DNA from: Elizabethkingia sp. YR214
GTDB taxonomy: Bacteria > Bacteroidota > Bacteroidia > Flavobacteriales > Weeksellaceae
Reading direction: 5' to 3'
Assembly (NCBI RefSeq): GCF_003058195.1
Contig: NZ_QBUH01000006.1
Coordinates: 124,001 to 188,000 of the forward strand
Length of the DNA stretch: 64,000 bases
Numbering within the stretch: the first letter of the stretch is position 1; each line of letters starts with the position of its first letter. Below the pieces are notes generated by a model. That model worked only from the letters and a program-made list of their open reading frames with translations, was not told where the DNA came from and searched no databases. The translations under genes were made by a program, and so were the position numbers. Of the stretch, positions 1 to 9,022 are shown in pieces.

Positions 1-1
1 T

Positions 2-184
2 GAAAGGCAAAAAATGCTGAATGATGGAACCTTAAAAATTGAGAATGATTTTTATAAACTGACCAAAGATTATGTATTTACCTCGCCATCTCGTGCCGCA
101 TCAGCAACGCTTGCGCGATCAGCAAGCGGACCTTTGGAATGGAAAACGGCTGAAGGTATTCAGTTAAAGTCTTTGGAGGTCTAG
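2..184 (+). CDS. C-terminal end of a DUF4357-type protein (partial)
   Basis: The window opens inside an open frame that stops at 182-184 and gives 60 residues. The segment SPSRAASATLARSASG followed by PLEWKTAEG matches the DUF4357 pattern (SPSxAAxxxxGxSxNG..xWK), a small C-terminal domain often attached to GIY-YIG-type or restriction-associated proteins. The N-terminal part lies off the left edge, so the catalytic partner domain is unknown. It runs in the same direction as the deaminase gene 36 bp downstream, so the two could be cotranscribed. The domain call is from pattern memory only. Confidence 0.6.
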   Translation, partial: ERQKMLNDGTLKIENDFYKLTKDYVFTSPSRAASATLARSASGPLEWKTAEGIQLKSLEV

Positions 185-220
185 GATTTAAATTGGGGGA
201 AACTAATAAAAATTAAAACA

Positions 221-2332
221 ATGAGTTTAGAAAAATTTTATGAACTAAGAGAAAATTTTATCATTCTAGGTCTAACCGGAAAAATGCAAGCCGGCGCAGA
301 TAAATTAGTCGAAATTCTAGCAACTGATCAATTATCCAATCAGAATAAAAAATTTTTAAATGAATTCTCTGATAAATATAAAATAATCAGCAATAGTGAA
401 GCTATAAAATATAGAAGAATTAATGATTTTTATAATTACGAAAAAAACTGGAAGGAATTTAAAGTAATAGAATATAAAGATGTTGTCCTTTTATTTATTC
501 TTAAACATTGTTACGCTGAAGATATAAATAAGTTTGCCACAAATATTTCAAATTGGATTATTGAATTGGGAACAATAAAATCAGATTCAAATCTTAGATT
601 TGGCTCTAATCAAGGAATTGCAAAAGGCAGTAAAGGTTTCATTAAAGGAAATTTTAAAAATTCTATTTCTTCTAATTTAGCCAAATTTGATACAAAACAA
701 TTAAAAAAGGTATTCAAAAAGGAAAATGAATTAAGTTCAGTTTTAAAAAATAATAATATATTCTTCTCAGATGAATATCAAAAATTTACAGAGCTATTTT
801 TTAATAAATTAGATTCTTTCAGCATTTATCTAAGGCATAAATTAATTCATTTAACTTCTTATCATTTAAGAAAATATGGAACATTAAATTTAAGTGAGAG
901 TGAAAATCCACAAGATAGACTAAAAGATATATATATTATTGCTGAAGTAATTAATGCAATTATAAAATGCCATAGAAACAATAATGATGGTAAAGCACAT
1001 ATCATTATTGATCGTTTAAAAAATTCTTATGAAATGCTTTATTTCAGGGAAAAGTATTCCGGATTTTATATGATATCTCTTAATCGTGAAGATGACTCTC
1101 GCTATAAATCTATTGAAAGAAAAATAAGTAAAATATCAAATAAATATACGACTAGAAAAGACAATCTTGATCTAATAAAAAAATTAGACCAAACTGAATA
1201 TTCTGTTTCTGAATTTAAAAAAGGAGAATTTGAAGGTTTTGATATAGAAAACTGTTTGCAAAAATCTGATTATCATATATGGTATGATGACAAATATTCT
1301 AAAATAAAATTTTATGATAACTTTAAAAAAGAAGGAAACAAATTACTCTATAATGAGAAAGAGTTAGAAAAAACTAACCAATATTATGTTTACCAGCCTT
1401 TATTATTACAGGTGCTAAAATTAACTGCATTAATTAAACTTCCAGGTTTAATTACGCCAACTTATCCAGAAAGAATAATGCAAATTGCTTATAATGCTAA
1501 ACTAAATTCAGGATGTATCTCAAGACAGGTAGGTGCTGTAGTAACTGACAAAAACTTTTCAGTCAAAGGTATTGGATGGAATGAAGTTGCTAATGGCCAA
1601 ACTCCATGCTCTAGTAGAGATATAAGAGATTACAGTTCTTCTTCTTCTACAAAAGACAATGGTTATACAAAGTTTGAGCTTGGGGATTCAAATCATCATT
1701 ATAAAGATGGAAAAAGTTTTCATGATAAAATGCTTGATGATATTAAAAAAATATCATCAAACTTAGATAATAATTTAAAAGGACGTTCCTGCTCTTTCTG
1801 CTTTAAATCACATCACAATGCCTATGAAGCAAAAGAAAATCAAGTACATACAAGATCATTACACGCAGAAGAAAATGCAATGCTTCAAATTTCAAAATAT
1901 GGAGGTCAGCCACTGCTTGGAGGAAATCTGTTCACTACTGCAAGTACATGTGAGTTGTGTGCTAAAAAAGCATATCAATTAGGAGTAAGAAATATCTTCT
2001 ATATAGACGTATATCCAGGTATTTCAAATGACCAAATTCTAAATAATGGCACAAATATTCCAAATATTTTTGCATTTCAGGGTGCCATTGGTAGGGGATT
2101 TAACAAATTATATGAACCCTTTATGTCTCAAAAAGACGAATTATTTATTCGTACAGAGTTTAAACCAACTGTTTCTCAAAAAGAACAAGCTTCTCAAGTT
2201 CAACATATAATTGGTTCAAAAATTGATAAAGGCTCAAAACAATTAAAAGAATATTTGGATAGTATAAAAGATGATCCTGAAATTTTAGAAAAATTGGTTA
2301 ATTTGTTACAAAAGGGTCTTGAAGCCAAGTAA
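221..2332 (+). CDS. Anti-phage-type (deoxy)cytidylate deaminase with N-terminal kinase-like domain
   Basis: 703 residues. The C-terminal third is a zinc-dependent cytidine/dCMP deaminase fold: HAE at 548-550 (zinc His and catalytic Glu) and TCELC with C577 and C580 as the other zinc ligands; the domain opens at GCISRQVGAV near 431. A further C524-x2-C527 plus H531/H532 may bind a second zinc inserted in the domain. Residues 15-25 (GLTGKMQAGAD) resemble the P-loop of dephospho-CoA/dNMP kinases, but the usual GKS/GKT is replaced by GAD. This two-part layout is that of the defence dCTP deaminases, which drain dCTP on phage infection. The middle, about 100-400, has no recognised domain. The gene is visibly more AT-rich than its neighbours, suggesting recent acquisition. 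The defence role is inferred from architecture. Confidence 0.75.
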   Translation: MSLEKFYELRENFIILGLTGKMQAGADKLVEILATDQLSNQNKKFLNEFSDKYKIISNSEAIKYRRINDFYNYEKNWKEFKVIEYKDVVLLFILKHCYAEDINKFATNISNWIIELGTIKSDSNLRFGSNQGIAKGSKGFIKGNFKNSISSNLAKFDTKQLKKVFKKENELSSVLKNNNIFFSDEYQKFTELFFNKLDSFSIYLRHKLIHLTSYHLRKYGTLNLSESENPQDRLKDIYIIAEVINAIIKCHRNNNDGKAHIIIDRLKNSYEMLYFREKYSGFYMISLNREDDSRYKSIERKISKISNKYTTRKDNLDLIKKLDQTEYSVSEFKKGEFEGFDIENCLQKSDYHIWYDDKYSKIKFYDNFKKEGNKLLYNEKELEKTNQYYVYQPLLLQVLKLTALIKLPGLITPTYPERIMQIAYNAKLNSGCISRQVGAVVTDKNFSVKGIGWNEVANGQTPCSSRDIRDYSSSSSTKDNGYTKFELGDSNHHYKDGKSFHDKMLDDIKKISSNLDNNLKGRSCSFCFKSHHNAYEAKENQVHTRSLHAEENAMLQISKYGGQPLLGGNLFTTASTCELCAKKAYQLGVRNIFYIDVYPGISNDQILNNGTNIPNIFAFQGAIGRGFNKLYEPFMSQKDELFIRTEFKPTVSQKEQASQVQHIIGSKIDKGSKQLKEYLDSIKDDPEILEKLVNLLQKGLEAK

Positions 2333-2493
2333 TAACTAGCTTATTATACAAAACATACCGGCAATAACACTAATAAATACAAGATATGAATCTTTAGGTT
2401 CCTGCAAGCCTAAGGTCTTATTGGATATTTTTAAAACAATTTTTGACTCCTATATCTACTAATATTTAATATTAAAACCCCAATCACACGATG

Positions 2494-2664
2494 AAATTTT
2501 CATTGTCCTAATATTTTTTTATCTTCGACTATGGAACCAAACAGGAAATGCCTTTCTGTTCCACATTAACACTATTGCATTGAATATGAAATTATACTCA
2601 ATCCTTTTAGGGATCAGTTTGCTCCCTTTCGTTGCATGGGGCAAAAAAATGGTTGCTCCCGGCA
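2494..2664 (+). repeat. Promoter plus signal-peptide repeat, copy 1
   Basis: About 170 bp that match 5412-5581 nearly base for base. The shared unit includes ATTTTCATTGTCCTAATA, a -7-like TATCTTCG, the leader, and the first codons of the secreted protein encoded at 5503. It ends where the coding sequence diverges. The two copies are in direct orientation about 2.9 kb apart, bracketing the 137-residue protein and the Omp85-like gene. The rest of the 358-bp gap from 2333 to 2690 shows nothing recognisable. Confidence 0.85.
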
Positions 2665-2669
2665 ATTAG
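2586..2669 (+). pseudogene. Truncated 5' fragment of the secreted protein at 5503
   Basis: A 27-codon frame, MKLYSILLGISLLPF followed by VAWGKKMVAPGN and a stop, nearly identical to the first 26 residues of the 430-residue protein at 5503-6795. Only the signal peptide and a few mature residues remain. It is best read as a decayed duplicate; whether the surviving promoter now drives the gene at 2691 is unknown. Confidence 0.75.
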
Positions 2670-2690
2670 TGATAACATAAAGAAAGTCTC

Positions 2691-3104
2691 ATGCGGAAAT
2701 TAATATTAATACTTATACTTTTATTTGGTTGGAATATTAAAGCTCAAAAATTACCTACATATAGAGAGTTGAACGTATGTAAGCAAGAAGGCATGGCTGA
2801 TAATGGTGATTTCAGAATGCTAGGAGAGAAAAAATATCTTTCAATTATTAAAGAGTTTGAGGGAAATTTGAACAAAACTAAAAATAATTATTCAGATTAT
2901 TATAGATTATATAGTACACATGGAGGAGTTAAGCTTAAAGGTGTTGCTGTTTATTTAATTCCTAAATCTATTGTATCAGAAGAGCAGAAGGCGAAAAAAG
3001 AATACAGAGTATTTGGAGATGAAAGAACACTTTGGGTTTATTATGATTTAAAGACCAAAAAATTAACAAAACCTAGATCTTTTATGTTAACCCCAGATTT
3101 ATAA
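2691..3104 (+). CDS. Hypothetical secreted protein
   Basis: 137 residues with a clear signal peptide (MRKLILILILLFGWNIKAQ, cleavage expected after KAQ). The mature part is Lys- and Tyr-rich with no recognised motif; two segments, KGVAVYLIPKSIV and RTLWVYYDLKTKK, suggest beta strands. It starts 22 bp after the truncated pseudogene copy and probably uses the duplicated promoter at 2494-2585. A good intrinsic terminator follows at 3125-3150, so it seems monocistronic. Confidence 0.6.
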   Translation: MRKLILILILLFGWNIKAQKLPTYRELNVCKQEGMADNGDFRMLGEKKYLSIIKEFEGNLNKTKNNYSDYYRLYSTHGGVKLKGVAVYLIPKSIVSEEQKAKKEYRVFGDERTLWVYYDLKTKKLTKPRSFMLTPDL

Positions 3105-3124
3105 TTAAGTTTTTATCAATATAA

Positions 3125-3150
3125 AACCCCGACTAACCTCGGGGTTTTTC
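3125..3150 (+). terminator. Intrinsic terminator
   Basis: AACCCCGA / TCGGGGTT stem with a 6-nt loop followed by TTTCTTTT, 20 bp after the stop of the 2691 gene. Confidence 0.85.
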
Positions 3151-3329
3151 TTTTATAGTATATCCATATAAATAACAAATATTAGTTTACTAAATAGTAT
3201 ACTAATTATTTATAAACACCTATAAACAGGATGTTAACTACTTTCTGTATTGGGAAATAACTTCCAACAATAAAATAAAAAAGCCAATATTTTCTATCAA
3301 CATTCTTTACATGCTACTCTATTTTATGA

Positions 3330-5129
3330 TCAGTTTCCAAAATTCACAAAATGCGGAATTTCTGTGGCAAAACTGTTCATTGGTAAAAGATTATTCCGGT
3401 TACTGTTAAAATCAAAGACCGAATTATTATCAAAAGGAACACGGGGATAATAGGTAAACGAAATCTGAATCCTGTTGAAAACCAGAAAAGGATTATTAAT
3501 CAAAACTCCGATTCCTATCTTAGTATTTGTTTTTGTACTCAGCAATTTATCATCAGGCATACCCAGCCATCCGGCTGCCACCGTCAGATAAGGGCTGAAA
3601 TGGAAATTCTTCCATGTCTTATCAATAAATAGCTGAAGCTGATATCTTAAAACCAGTTTTTTGGTTCCGATATAATCTGAGCTGTACACAGGAAATTCAT
3701 CCGGAGATGAAAGATTAATCCTGTCAATGTAAGAATAATTGTGCTGTGGATTTCCCAATGCTAAAGTTGGAGAAAAGAAATGCCTTACTTTGGCAAATCT
3801 CCAGTCTGTAAGGTTAGTAAAATAAGTACCATCCAAACGGAAAGACTCGCGGTTTCGGCTATTCTCATTAAAAAATCTTCCAAACTGTGCTTTCAGAGTG
3901 AAATACCCAAGCTTTGTAAAACTTCCATAAGATGCAGAAATACCCACATAAGGTTTAACATCATTACTTCGCGATAAGGCGCCGGCAGTAAAATTCACTG
4001 AATTACCATAGGCAATATCCTCCGGCAGGTCATATTGGAAAATATTCCGCTGCACCGAGAAATTTCTACGGATAAATCCTACAGACATCAGAAAACTGCT
4101 GTAAGAATTAAAATATTTGTATTTATCAATTTCGGGACTGTCTTTGTATTGGTAATTCTGAAACCTTCCTGTCACCGCAATATTACTCGATACTTTTTCA
4201 CTTTTATCTGATGAAACAGGAATTTGATACCCTCCCCACATATCCTGGCTGTAAGCTTTGATCTGAACCTCCGGATAAGTAGTATCCGTTTCTATGGGAA
4301 GTAAAACATTCCTCATAAAATAGTCGAAGCTAAAACCTCCTGCCCATTTTGTAAGAGGTGAAAAGAAATCTCTTCTGATATTGAAATTGATTCTTTCATT
4401 TCTCGAAAAATCACGTTCGCCCAGAATCTGGGCATTGATATAAGAACCGAAAAGATTGTATGCGGTATAGCTTCCTAAAACATAATTCTGTCTTTCTTTG
4501 GAATCATTTCTATAAAGGAAGTCAAATGTATGCCCCAATCCCAACACATTTTCCTCCGTCACACCCAACCCAATTTTACTGCCGGAATAGCTTATTCTTG
4601 GCTTCAGGCTCCAAGAATCAAGAACCTTAACAACTACATCAATAGAATCTTTACCGGAATCACTATCAGAAACACTGATATTAACCCTGTTGATGAAAGA
4701 CATCCTTCTCAGCAAACGTTCGGATTCGTAGAGCTTCTGAGCATTGTATTCTTCGCCTTCTTTAAAAAGTAAATAATCATCAACTGTAGAATTTCTTGTT
4801 GTGGAGTGAAGATGATGTGTCAGCCAATCATACCATTTCAATTTTTCTTTATTGTCTTTTGAGCCATATCCAAAAGGATCTATGGTTTCTATTAGTATAT
4901 TTCTGATATATTTTTTGTTATAGGTTTCCTGAGACAGCTTTTCTGTCCGTGACTTCACGGAAGTAGAATCTGCCTCCCTTCGGAATATGAGACGATGGAA
5001 GAATTTGGTAACTTTTCTCTGATCCGAAAATTCTTCTATTTTATAATAAAGCGAATCTTTTTTTTCCTGTGCTTTTAAAGAGAAAAAACCACATAAAAAG
5101 AAAATTAAAACTATAATCGACTTGTTCAT
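3330..5129 (-). CDS. Omp85/TamA-like outer membrane barrel protein
   Basis: 599 residues with a signal peptide ending near SLKAQ (about residue 21). Residues about 115-175 look like a POTRA domain (VDDYLLFKEGEEYNAQKLYESERLLR, then FINRVNISVSD and DVVVKVLDSWSL), the usual link into a surface-antigen barrel. The remainder is alternating aromatic/polar beta-strand sequence typical of an outer membrane barrel of the BamA/TamA superfamily. With one recognisable POTRA it is shorter than BamA, so it is more likely a TamA-like or accessory member than the essential BamA. The C-terminus ends FGN rather than in an aromatic residue. It stands alone, convergent with the 2691 gene. Confidence 0.7.
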   Translation of the reverse strand: MNKSIIVLIFFLCGFFSLKAQEKKDSLYYKIEEFSDQRKVTKFFHRLIFRREADSTSVKSRTEKLSQETYNKKYIRNILIETIDPFGYGSKDNKEKLKWYDWLTHHLHSTTRNSTVDDYLLFKEGEEYNAQKLYESERLLRRMSFINRVNISVSDSDSGKDSIDVVVKVLDSWSLKPRISYSGSKIGLGVTEENVLGLGHTFDFLYRNDSKERQNYVLGSYTAYNLFGSYINAQILGERDFSRNERINFNIRRDFFSPLTKWAGGFSFDYFMRNVLLPIETDTTYPEVQIKAYSQDMWGGYQIPVSSDKSEKVSSNIAVTGRFQNYQYKDSPEIDKYKYFNSYSSFLMSVGFIRRNFSVQRNIFQYDLPEDIAYGNSVNFTAGALSRSNDVKPYVGISASYGSFTKLGYFTLKAQFGRFFNENSRNRESFRLDGTYFTNLTDWRFAKVRHFFSPTLALGNPQHNYSYIDRINLSSPDEFPVYSSDYIGTKKLVLRYQLQLFIDKTWKNFHFSPYLTVAAGWLGMPDDKLLSTKTNTKIGIGVLINNPFLVFNRIQISFTYYPRVPFDNNSVFDFNSNRNNLLPMNSFATEIPHFVNFGN

Positions 5130-5411
5130 TAATAATCAAAAATTCAATGAGATTCTTATCATCAATTTATAAGCCAATAAGCATGAAACAAATGATAATG
5201 TATTTTAATGGAAAAAATTAAATATAAGGAAATTTTTGATCCGATTCTTTTTAAAACAGATAAAATATTACATAAACCACAGGATGTTAGAATTCTAACC
5301 ATAAATATTTTTATACTCTTTACCATCTGCTATACATGAAAATGTATATCTAGCCAACTTTTAATAATTCAAAAATTAATGAATACTCAGCAAAAAATTA
5401 TTGATATGGCA

Positions 5412-5581
5412 AAATTTTCATTGTCCTAATATTTTTTTATCTTCGGCTGTGGAATCGAACAGGAAACCTCTTTAGTTCCGTAATAACACTATTGCACTGA
5501 ATATGAAATTATACCCAATCCTTTTAGGGATCAGTTTGCTCCCTTTCGCTGCATGGGGCCAAAAAATGGTTGCGCCCGGCA
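5412..5581 (+). repeat. Promoter plus signal-peptide repeat, copy 2
   Basis: The intact copy of the unit at 2494-2664. It carries TTG at the -33 side of CATTGTCC, TATCTTCG as the -7-like element, and the first 26 codons of the 5503 gene. The gap upstream (5130-5411) is AT-rich with no feature seen. Confidence 0.85.
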
Positions 5582-6795
5582 GTCCGGACATTAATACAAA
5601 GTACATAAAACCCGAAAAATCACTTTATACTGTATATTATGTCAAGGATAATAATTGGGACAAACAAGGATCATTGATCTATGATGTCACCTCAACGGGC
5701 AATCAGCTGATCTTAAAAAATTCCTTCACACCCAAAGATAATTCCAGGGTCAATGCCCGGACAAGTGTTGTGGATTTTCAGACACTAAAATCCATCAGCT
5801 ATACCGGTGACGAAAAGAAAACAAAACTAAACCTCAACTTTGGTGAGACCATCACAGGTAATTATTATTCCAAAGAAACCAAAAAAGATAAAAAGGTGAA
5901 TTTTCGTCCTACCGAAGCATTTATTGACTTCAATTGGACGGATCTGATGATCGGAACACTCCCTTTGGATGTTGGTTATAAAGCCCGTATTCCACAATTC
6001 TATTATAATGATGGATCCAATGTACATGTGGAATACTATACCATTAAGGAAGTAAAAAGCTATAGTTACAATTCTCCAAAAACAGGTAAACATGCCACCT
6101 GGCTGGTCACCTTACTGGAAGAAAGCACCAATGCTATCTACAACTTTGTGGTCGACAAAAAGGACCGAAGACTTTGGCAGCGTGAAATGTCCATGAGCAA
6201 GGGTATGTGGGAGATTACCGTCAACGAGGAACTGGACTATCAACCCATCAAAAATAAATTCAACAAAGAGCAAGCCATTCGACAGATCTCCAATGGTAAC
6301 AGCGTCATTATCGGCACCGCCTTTGCAAGGTCAAGTTCCGGCAAAAAATTAGGGGGCCTGGTGAACACGGCAAGAAAACAATATGCACCAAAAGGGACTG
6401 AGATTCTACTTTTCCCAAATTCAGCTTATTATGATGAATGGCTGGAAGTCAATAAAAAAATCCGGAAACAAAAGAAGGTTGCTGAAGTACCATTGGATCC
6501 CGATTTTGGCCATGCCGTGAAACGAACCAGAACTTATGACGATGAGGGTCACTTTGAGTTTGCAGATCTAATGCCTGGCAACTATATCATTATGACCAGC
6601 TTCGATTTTACCAATTCGTACAATTATTCGTATGTGTCCGGTTATACAAACTATTACAATTATTGGGGTTATGCCGGTTCCACAACCAATTATGGTACGG
6701 GCAGATCATCTTACACCGATAAAGCCAATATCGAAAAACGCATCACTATTGATAAAGATGGTGATAAAAAAGAAGTGAATTTAAAGGAAATGTAG
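5503..6795 (+). CDS. Secreted hypothetical protein with Tyr-rich C-terminal domain
   Basis: 430 residues; signal peptide MKLYPILLGISLLPFAAWG, cleaved near WGQ. Residues 40-250 are beta-rich and resemble DUF3108-like periplasmic barrels. The C-terminal third (about 265-430) has a transthyretin/carboxypeptidase-regulatory flavour (GHFEFADLMPGNYIIMT), interrupted by a Tyr/Asn-rich stretch (YNYSYVSGYTNYYNYWGY) near 370-385. No catalytic motif is visible. A role in the envelope is inferred from the signal peptide only. A truncated copy of its 5' end lies at 2586. Confidence 0.6.
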   Translation: MKLYPILLGISLLPFAAWGQKMVAPGSPDINTKYIKPEKSLYTVYYVKDNNWDKQGSLIYDVTSTGNQLILKNSFTPKDNSRVNARTSVVDFQTLKSISYTGDEKKTKLNLNFGETITGNYYSKETKKDKKVNFRPTEAFIDFNWTDLMIGTLPLDVGYKARIPQFYYNDGSNVHVEYYTIKEVKSYSYNSPKTGKHATWLVTLLEESTNAIYNFVVDKKDRRLWQREMSMSKGMWEITVNEELDYQPIKNKFNKEQAIRQISNGNSVIIGTAFARSSSGKKLGGLVNTARKQYAPKGTEILLFPNSAYYDEWLEVNKKIRKQKKVAEVPLDPDFGHAVKRTRTYDDEGHFEFADLMPGNYIIMTSFDFTNSYNYSYVSGYTNYYNYWGYAGSTTNYGTGRSSYTDKANIEKRITIDKDGDKKEVNLKEM

Positions 6796-6863
6796 TCAAA
6801 ACAGAAAGCCGAGCGAAAGCAAAATTTGCTGTGGTGAAGATATCAAGAAGTATGATTTGTAGA

Positions 6864-6910
6864 GATCAATTAATAGTTTCTTTTCTTATTTAAAAGACTA
6901 TTAATTGATC
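6864..6910. terminator. Inverted repeat between convergent genes
   Basis: A perfect 14-bp inverted repeat (GATCAATTAATAGT / ACTATTAATTGATC) with a 19-nt loop, placed between convergent genes ending at 6795 and 6916. It probably acts as a bidirectional terminator, although it lacks a strong T-run. Confidence 0.55.
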
Positions 6911-6915
6911 AACAC

Positions 6916-7710
6916 CTACTCCTTCATCAGCTCAATGGGATTTTCTTCTTTTTGAAAACTCATTTTACCACTTTTTAAAAATTCCTTTGCATTGACTTCC
7001 TGACCATTTACAATCACCTTATTAATTCTATCAGGATCTGTTCCCCTTTCTCTAAGCCATGCTAAGGGATCTTTTACATTATCCTGATATAATTTATTAT
7101 ACTTCTTAGCCGTTATTTCTATATACTGAGGTTCTGGCTTTTCAAACATAATAAAGACATTAGAAGTCTTTACCAACTCCATTTTATGTTGCTGTTTGTC
7201 ATCAGAGTTTTTCAGAATCAATCCCGGCAATCCGGAAAACTTATAAGGTCCGTCTGAAATCGGTATCTCATTTGTAAACCATGCTGTCCATTTGCGTCCT
7301 GCAAAAACAGCTGAAGCTTTTTGAACATTGTAGCCCTCATAAACCGATTTCTCCTGAAGCACCTCCCATTTCAGAGGTCTTTCCTCTTTTATCTTATAAT
7401 ATGTATCTAATAATTCTGTATACATATTGGTTGTCGGGCTCGTATATTTCTTTTCAATAAAAGTATTATAATATGTTTTGGGAGAAATAAACATATTATT
7501 TTTTCTGAATTTTTGCAGCACGGAATCACGCTTATATTCTTCGTATTTGTAATAGAAAGATCCTTTTGGCGAAACATCCAGGAAAGTAACATCTTCCATT
7601 TTTGTTTCCGGCTTTAGCGAATCTTTTAAATAGGAATGTTTATAAACGAAACGGGCATTTTGTCCTGATAATGTTATAAAAGCACAAAAGAAAAGAGCAA
7701 ACCTTAGCAT
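6916..7710 (-). CDS. GLPGLI family protein
   Basis: 264 residues with a signal peptide (cleavage near TLSGQ). The family signature is plain: GPYKFSGLPGLILK around residues 155-168, preceded by WTAWFTNEIPISDGPY. GLPGLI proteins are a Bacteroidota-specific secreted family of unknown function, often paralogous within a genome. The start overlaps the stop of the upstream 77-residue Gly-leader peptide gene by 7 bp, so the two are translationally coupled. This suggests that the GLPGLI protein acts on or with that peptide, but nothing here shows how. Confidence 0.9.
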   Translation of the reverse strand: MLRFALFFCAFITLSGQNARFVYKHSYLKDSLKPETKMEDVTFLDVSPKGSFYYKYEEYKRDSVLQKFRKNNMFISPKTYYNTFIEKKYTSPTTNMYTELLDTYYKIKEERPLKWEVLQEKSVYEGYNVQKASAVFAGRKWTAWFTNEIPISDGPYKFSGLPGLILKNSDDKQQHKMELVKTSNVFIMFEKPEPQYIEITAKKYNKLYQDNVKDPLAWLRERGTDPDRINKVIVNGQEVNAKEFLKSGKMSFQKEENPIELMKE

Positions 7711-7937
7711 GTTTTAATGTACATTGAATCCCCTTTTTTACAAAAAATACCACTACGGTCTTTTAATTGACCTGCATCGTCACATCCCTGAAAAGATATT
7801 AAAGTGGGAGCTTCTCCTTCCACTGAGCTTTTACACATAAGCATCGCTATAGGTATTCCACTACCTACTACACTTCTCAGTTGTTTTCTGGTTAGTACTT
7901 TAGTGTTTGTGCCTTTTAAATTAAATAATTTTTTCAT
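7704..7937 (-). CDS. Bacteriocin-like peptide precursor with Gly-type leader
   Basis: 77 residues. The N-terminal half is a leader ending LTRKQLRSVVGSG, the same pattern (R/K-K-x-L-[KR]-x-[IV]-x-G-x-G) as the peptides of the 25.8-32.9 kb export locus. The putative core has four cysteines (MCK, GCD, FCK, TC at the C-terminus) and is longer and less basic than the others. It overlaps the GLPGLI gene by 7 bp. The exporter could be the C39 ABC transporter encoded 23 kb away, since none is adjacent. Product processing is inferred. Confidence 0.65.
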   Translation of the reverse strand: MKKLFNLKGTNTKVLTRKQLRSVVGSGIPIAMLMCKSSVEGEAPTLISFQGCDDAGQLKDRSGIFCKKGDSMYIKTC

Positions 7938-8128
7938 GTTTTTGGATTTTTAATATTGAATAATTTGCCATAAAATCCCTGAAATCGGGCATTCTGAATT
8001 TATTTGAAAGATTCAGATCTATATGATAATAACAGACTGCTATTATCATATTATTACAAGCGATTGATGAATTTTATTTTCATCTGCTTTGCTAAGTTAT
8101 TCAAAAAAATCAAATACACAAATATTTT

Positions 8129-8150
8129 ACTGTAAAATAAAATTTACAGT
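8129..8150. terminator. Hairpin downstream of the DUF1826-like gene
   Basis: ACTGTAAA / TTTACAGT with a 6-nt loop lies about 50 bp after the stop at 8199 on the minus strand. It is AT-rich and weak. A second inverted repeat (ATGATAATA / TATTATCAT) lies near 8022-8052, upstream of the peptide gene. Confidence 0.35.
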
Positions 8151-8198
8151 TTATTTTATTTATCAAAAACAATTATTTTGATATTATTCCATAAGTTA

Positions 8199-8897
8199 TC
8201 AGCAAATCAACAGCAATCGATATTCCCCATTATGTTCAACAGGAGCACGATGCACGCATGGCAAAACTTTTTGTTCCGGATGATCTACTGCTAAGCGCCA
8301 AAGATGTCCCAATCCCAAATTGACAGGTTTAGCATCTGTTTTAGACTGGTAATGCAAGTCAAAATAATTTTCCTTTAAAAAATCTTCAAATTCCGATTCC
8401 AGACCATCATGCAATTCTTTCAGCTTTTCCCGGACTTCAGGAATCAGTATTTTTTGCACCACCTCATCATTAGGAATAATATCGCTTGCAGCACCATGGT
8501 AAATGCATAGAAAAGTATCTGTACCAACAGGAGAACGGTCAACATGCCAGGAATAGACATCGGTCGAAATAAAATCGAACTCATCGTCACGTTCATAACA
8601 TTTCAGCAAGTTAAGAGAAGGTGATGCTCCGAAATCGGTTAATAACTGCAAATCATTTAGTATAATATCTCTGGCGGCACTCCCCTGTTCCGATAACTGA
8701 AGTGATAAAAGATCTTCGGGAGAAATCTCTGTAATGTTTTCCTCTAACTGCAGCTGAGCTACAATTTCTTTAAAATCACCTTCTAAACTTCTGTGCCAGC
8801 AAAGCGCATTTGTATTCCCCTGAAAATCGGTATTTACCAATTTAGAAAACGTAGTAACTACCCCAACCTGATCGTTATCAGAACTCTTATTACTCAT
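8199..8897 (-). CDS. DUF1826-like protein
   Basis: 232 residues, cytoplasmic, no signal. The ALCWHR segment near residue 33 and YSWHVDRSPVGTDTFLCIYHG near residues 118-138 resemble the ALWxR and FHxDxVxxRLxxTYxGxG motifs of DUF1826. The conserved His and Asp suggest a metal or small-ligand site. DUF1826 proteins elsewhere sit near zinc-homeostasis genes, but there are none here. Function unknown; the family assignment rests on motif resemblance. Confidence 0.45.
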   Translation of the reverse strand: MSNKSSDNDQVGVVTTFSKLVNTDFQGNTNALCWHRSLEGDFKEIVAQLQLEENITEISPEDLLSLQLSEQGSAARDIILNDLQLLTDFGASPSLNLLKCYERDDEFDFISTDVYSWHVDRSPVGTDTFLCIYHGAASDIIPNDEVVQKILIPEVREKLKELHDGLESEFEDFLKENYFDLHYQSKTDAKPVNLGLGHLWRLAVDHPEQKVLPCVHRAPVEHNGEYRLLLIC

Positions 8898-9022
8898 ATT
8901 TTTTTGAATTAGATCAACAGCGATTTAATTCTGTGCAAAAGTACAAAACTGATTACAGGATAACTACACATACAGGATAATGCGTATATTAGTTATTCTG
9001 TTGTCTCACAAATACTATACGA

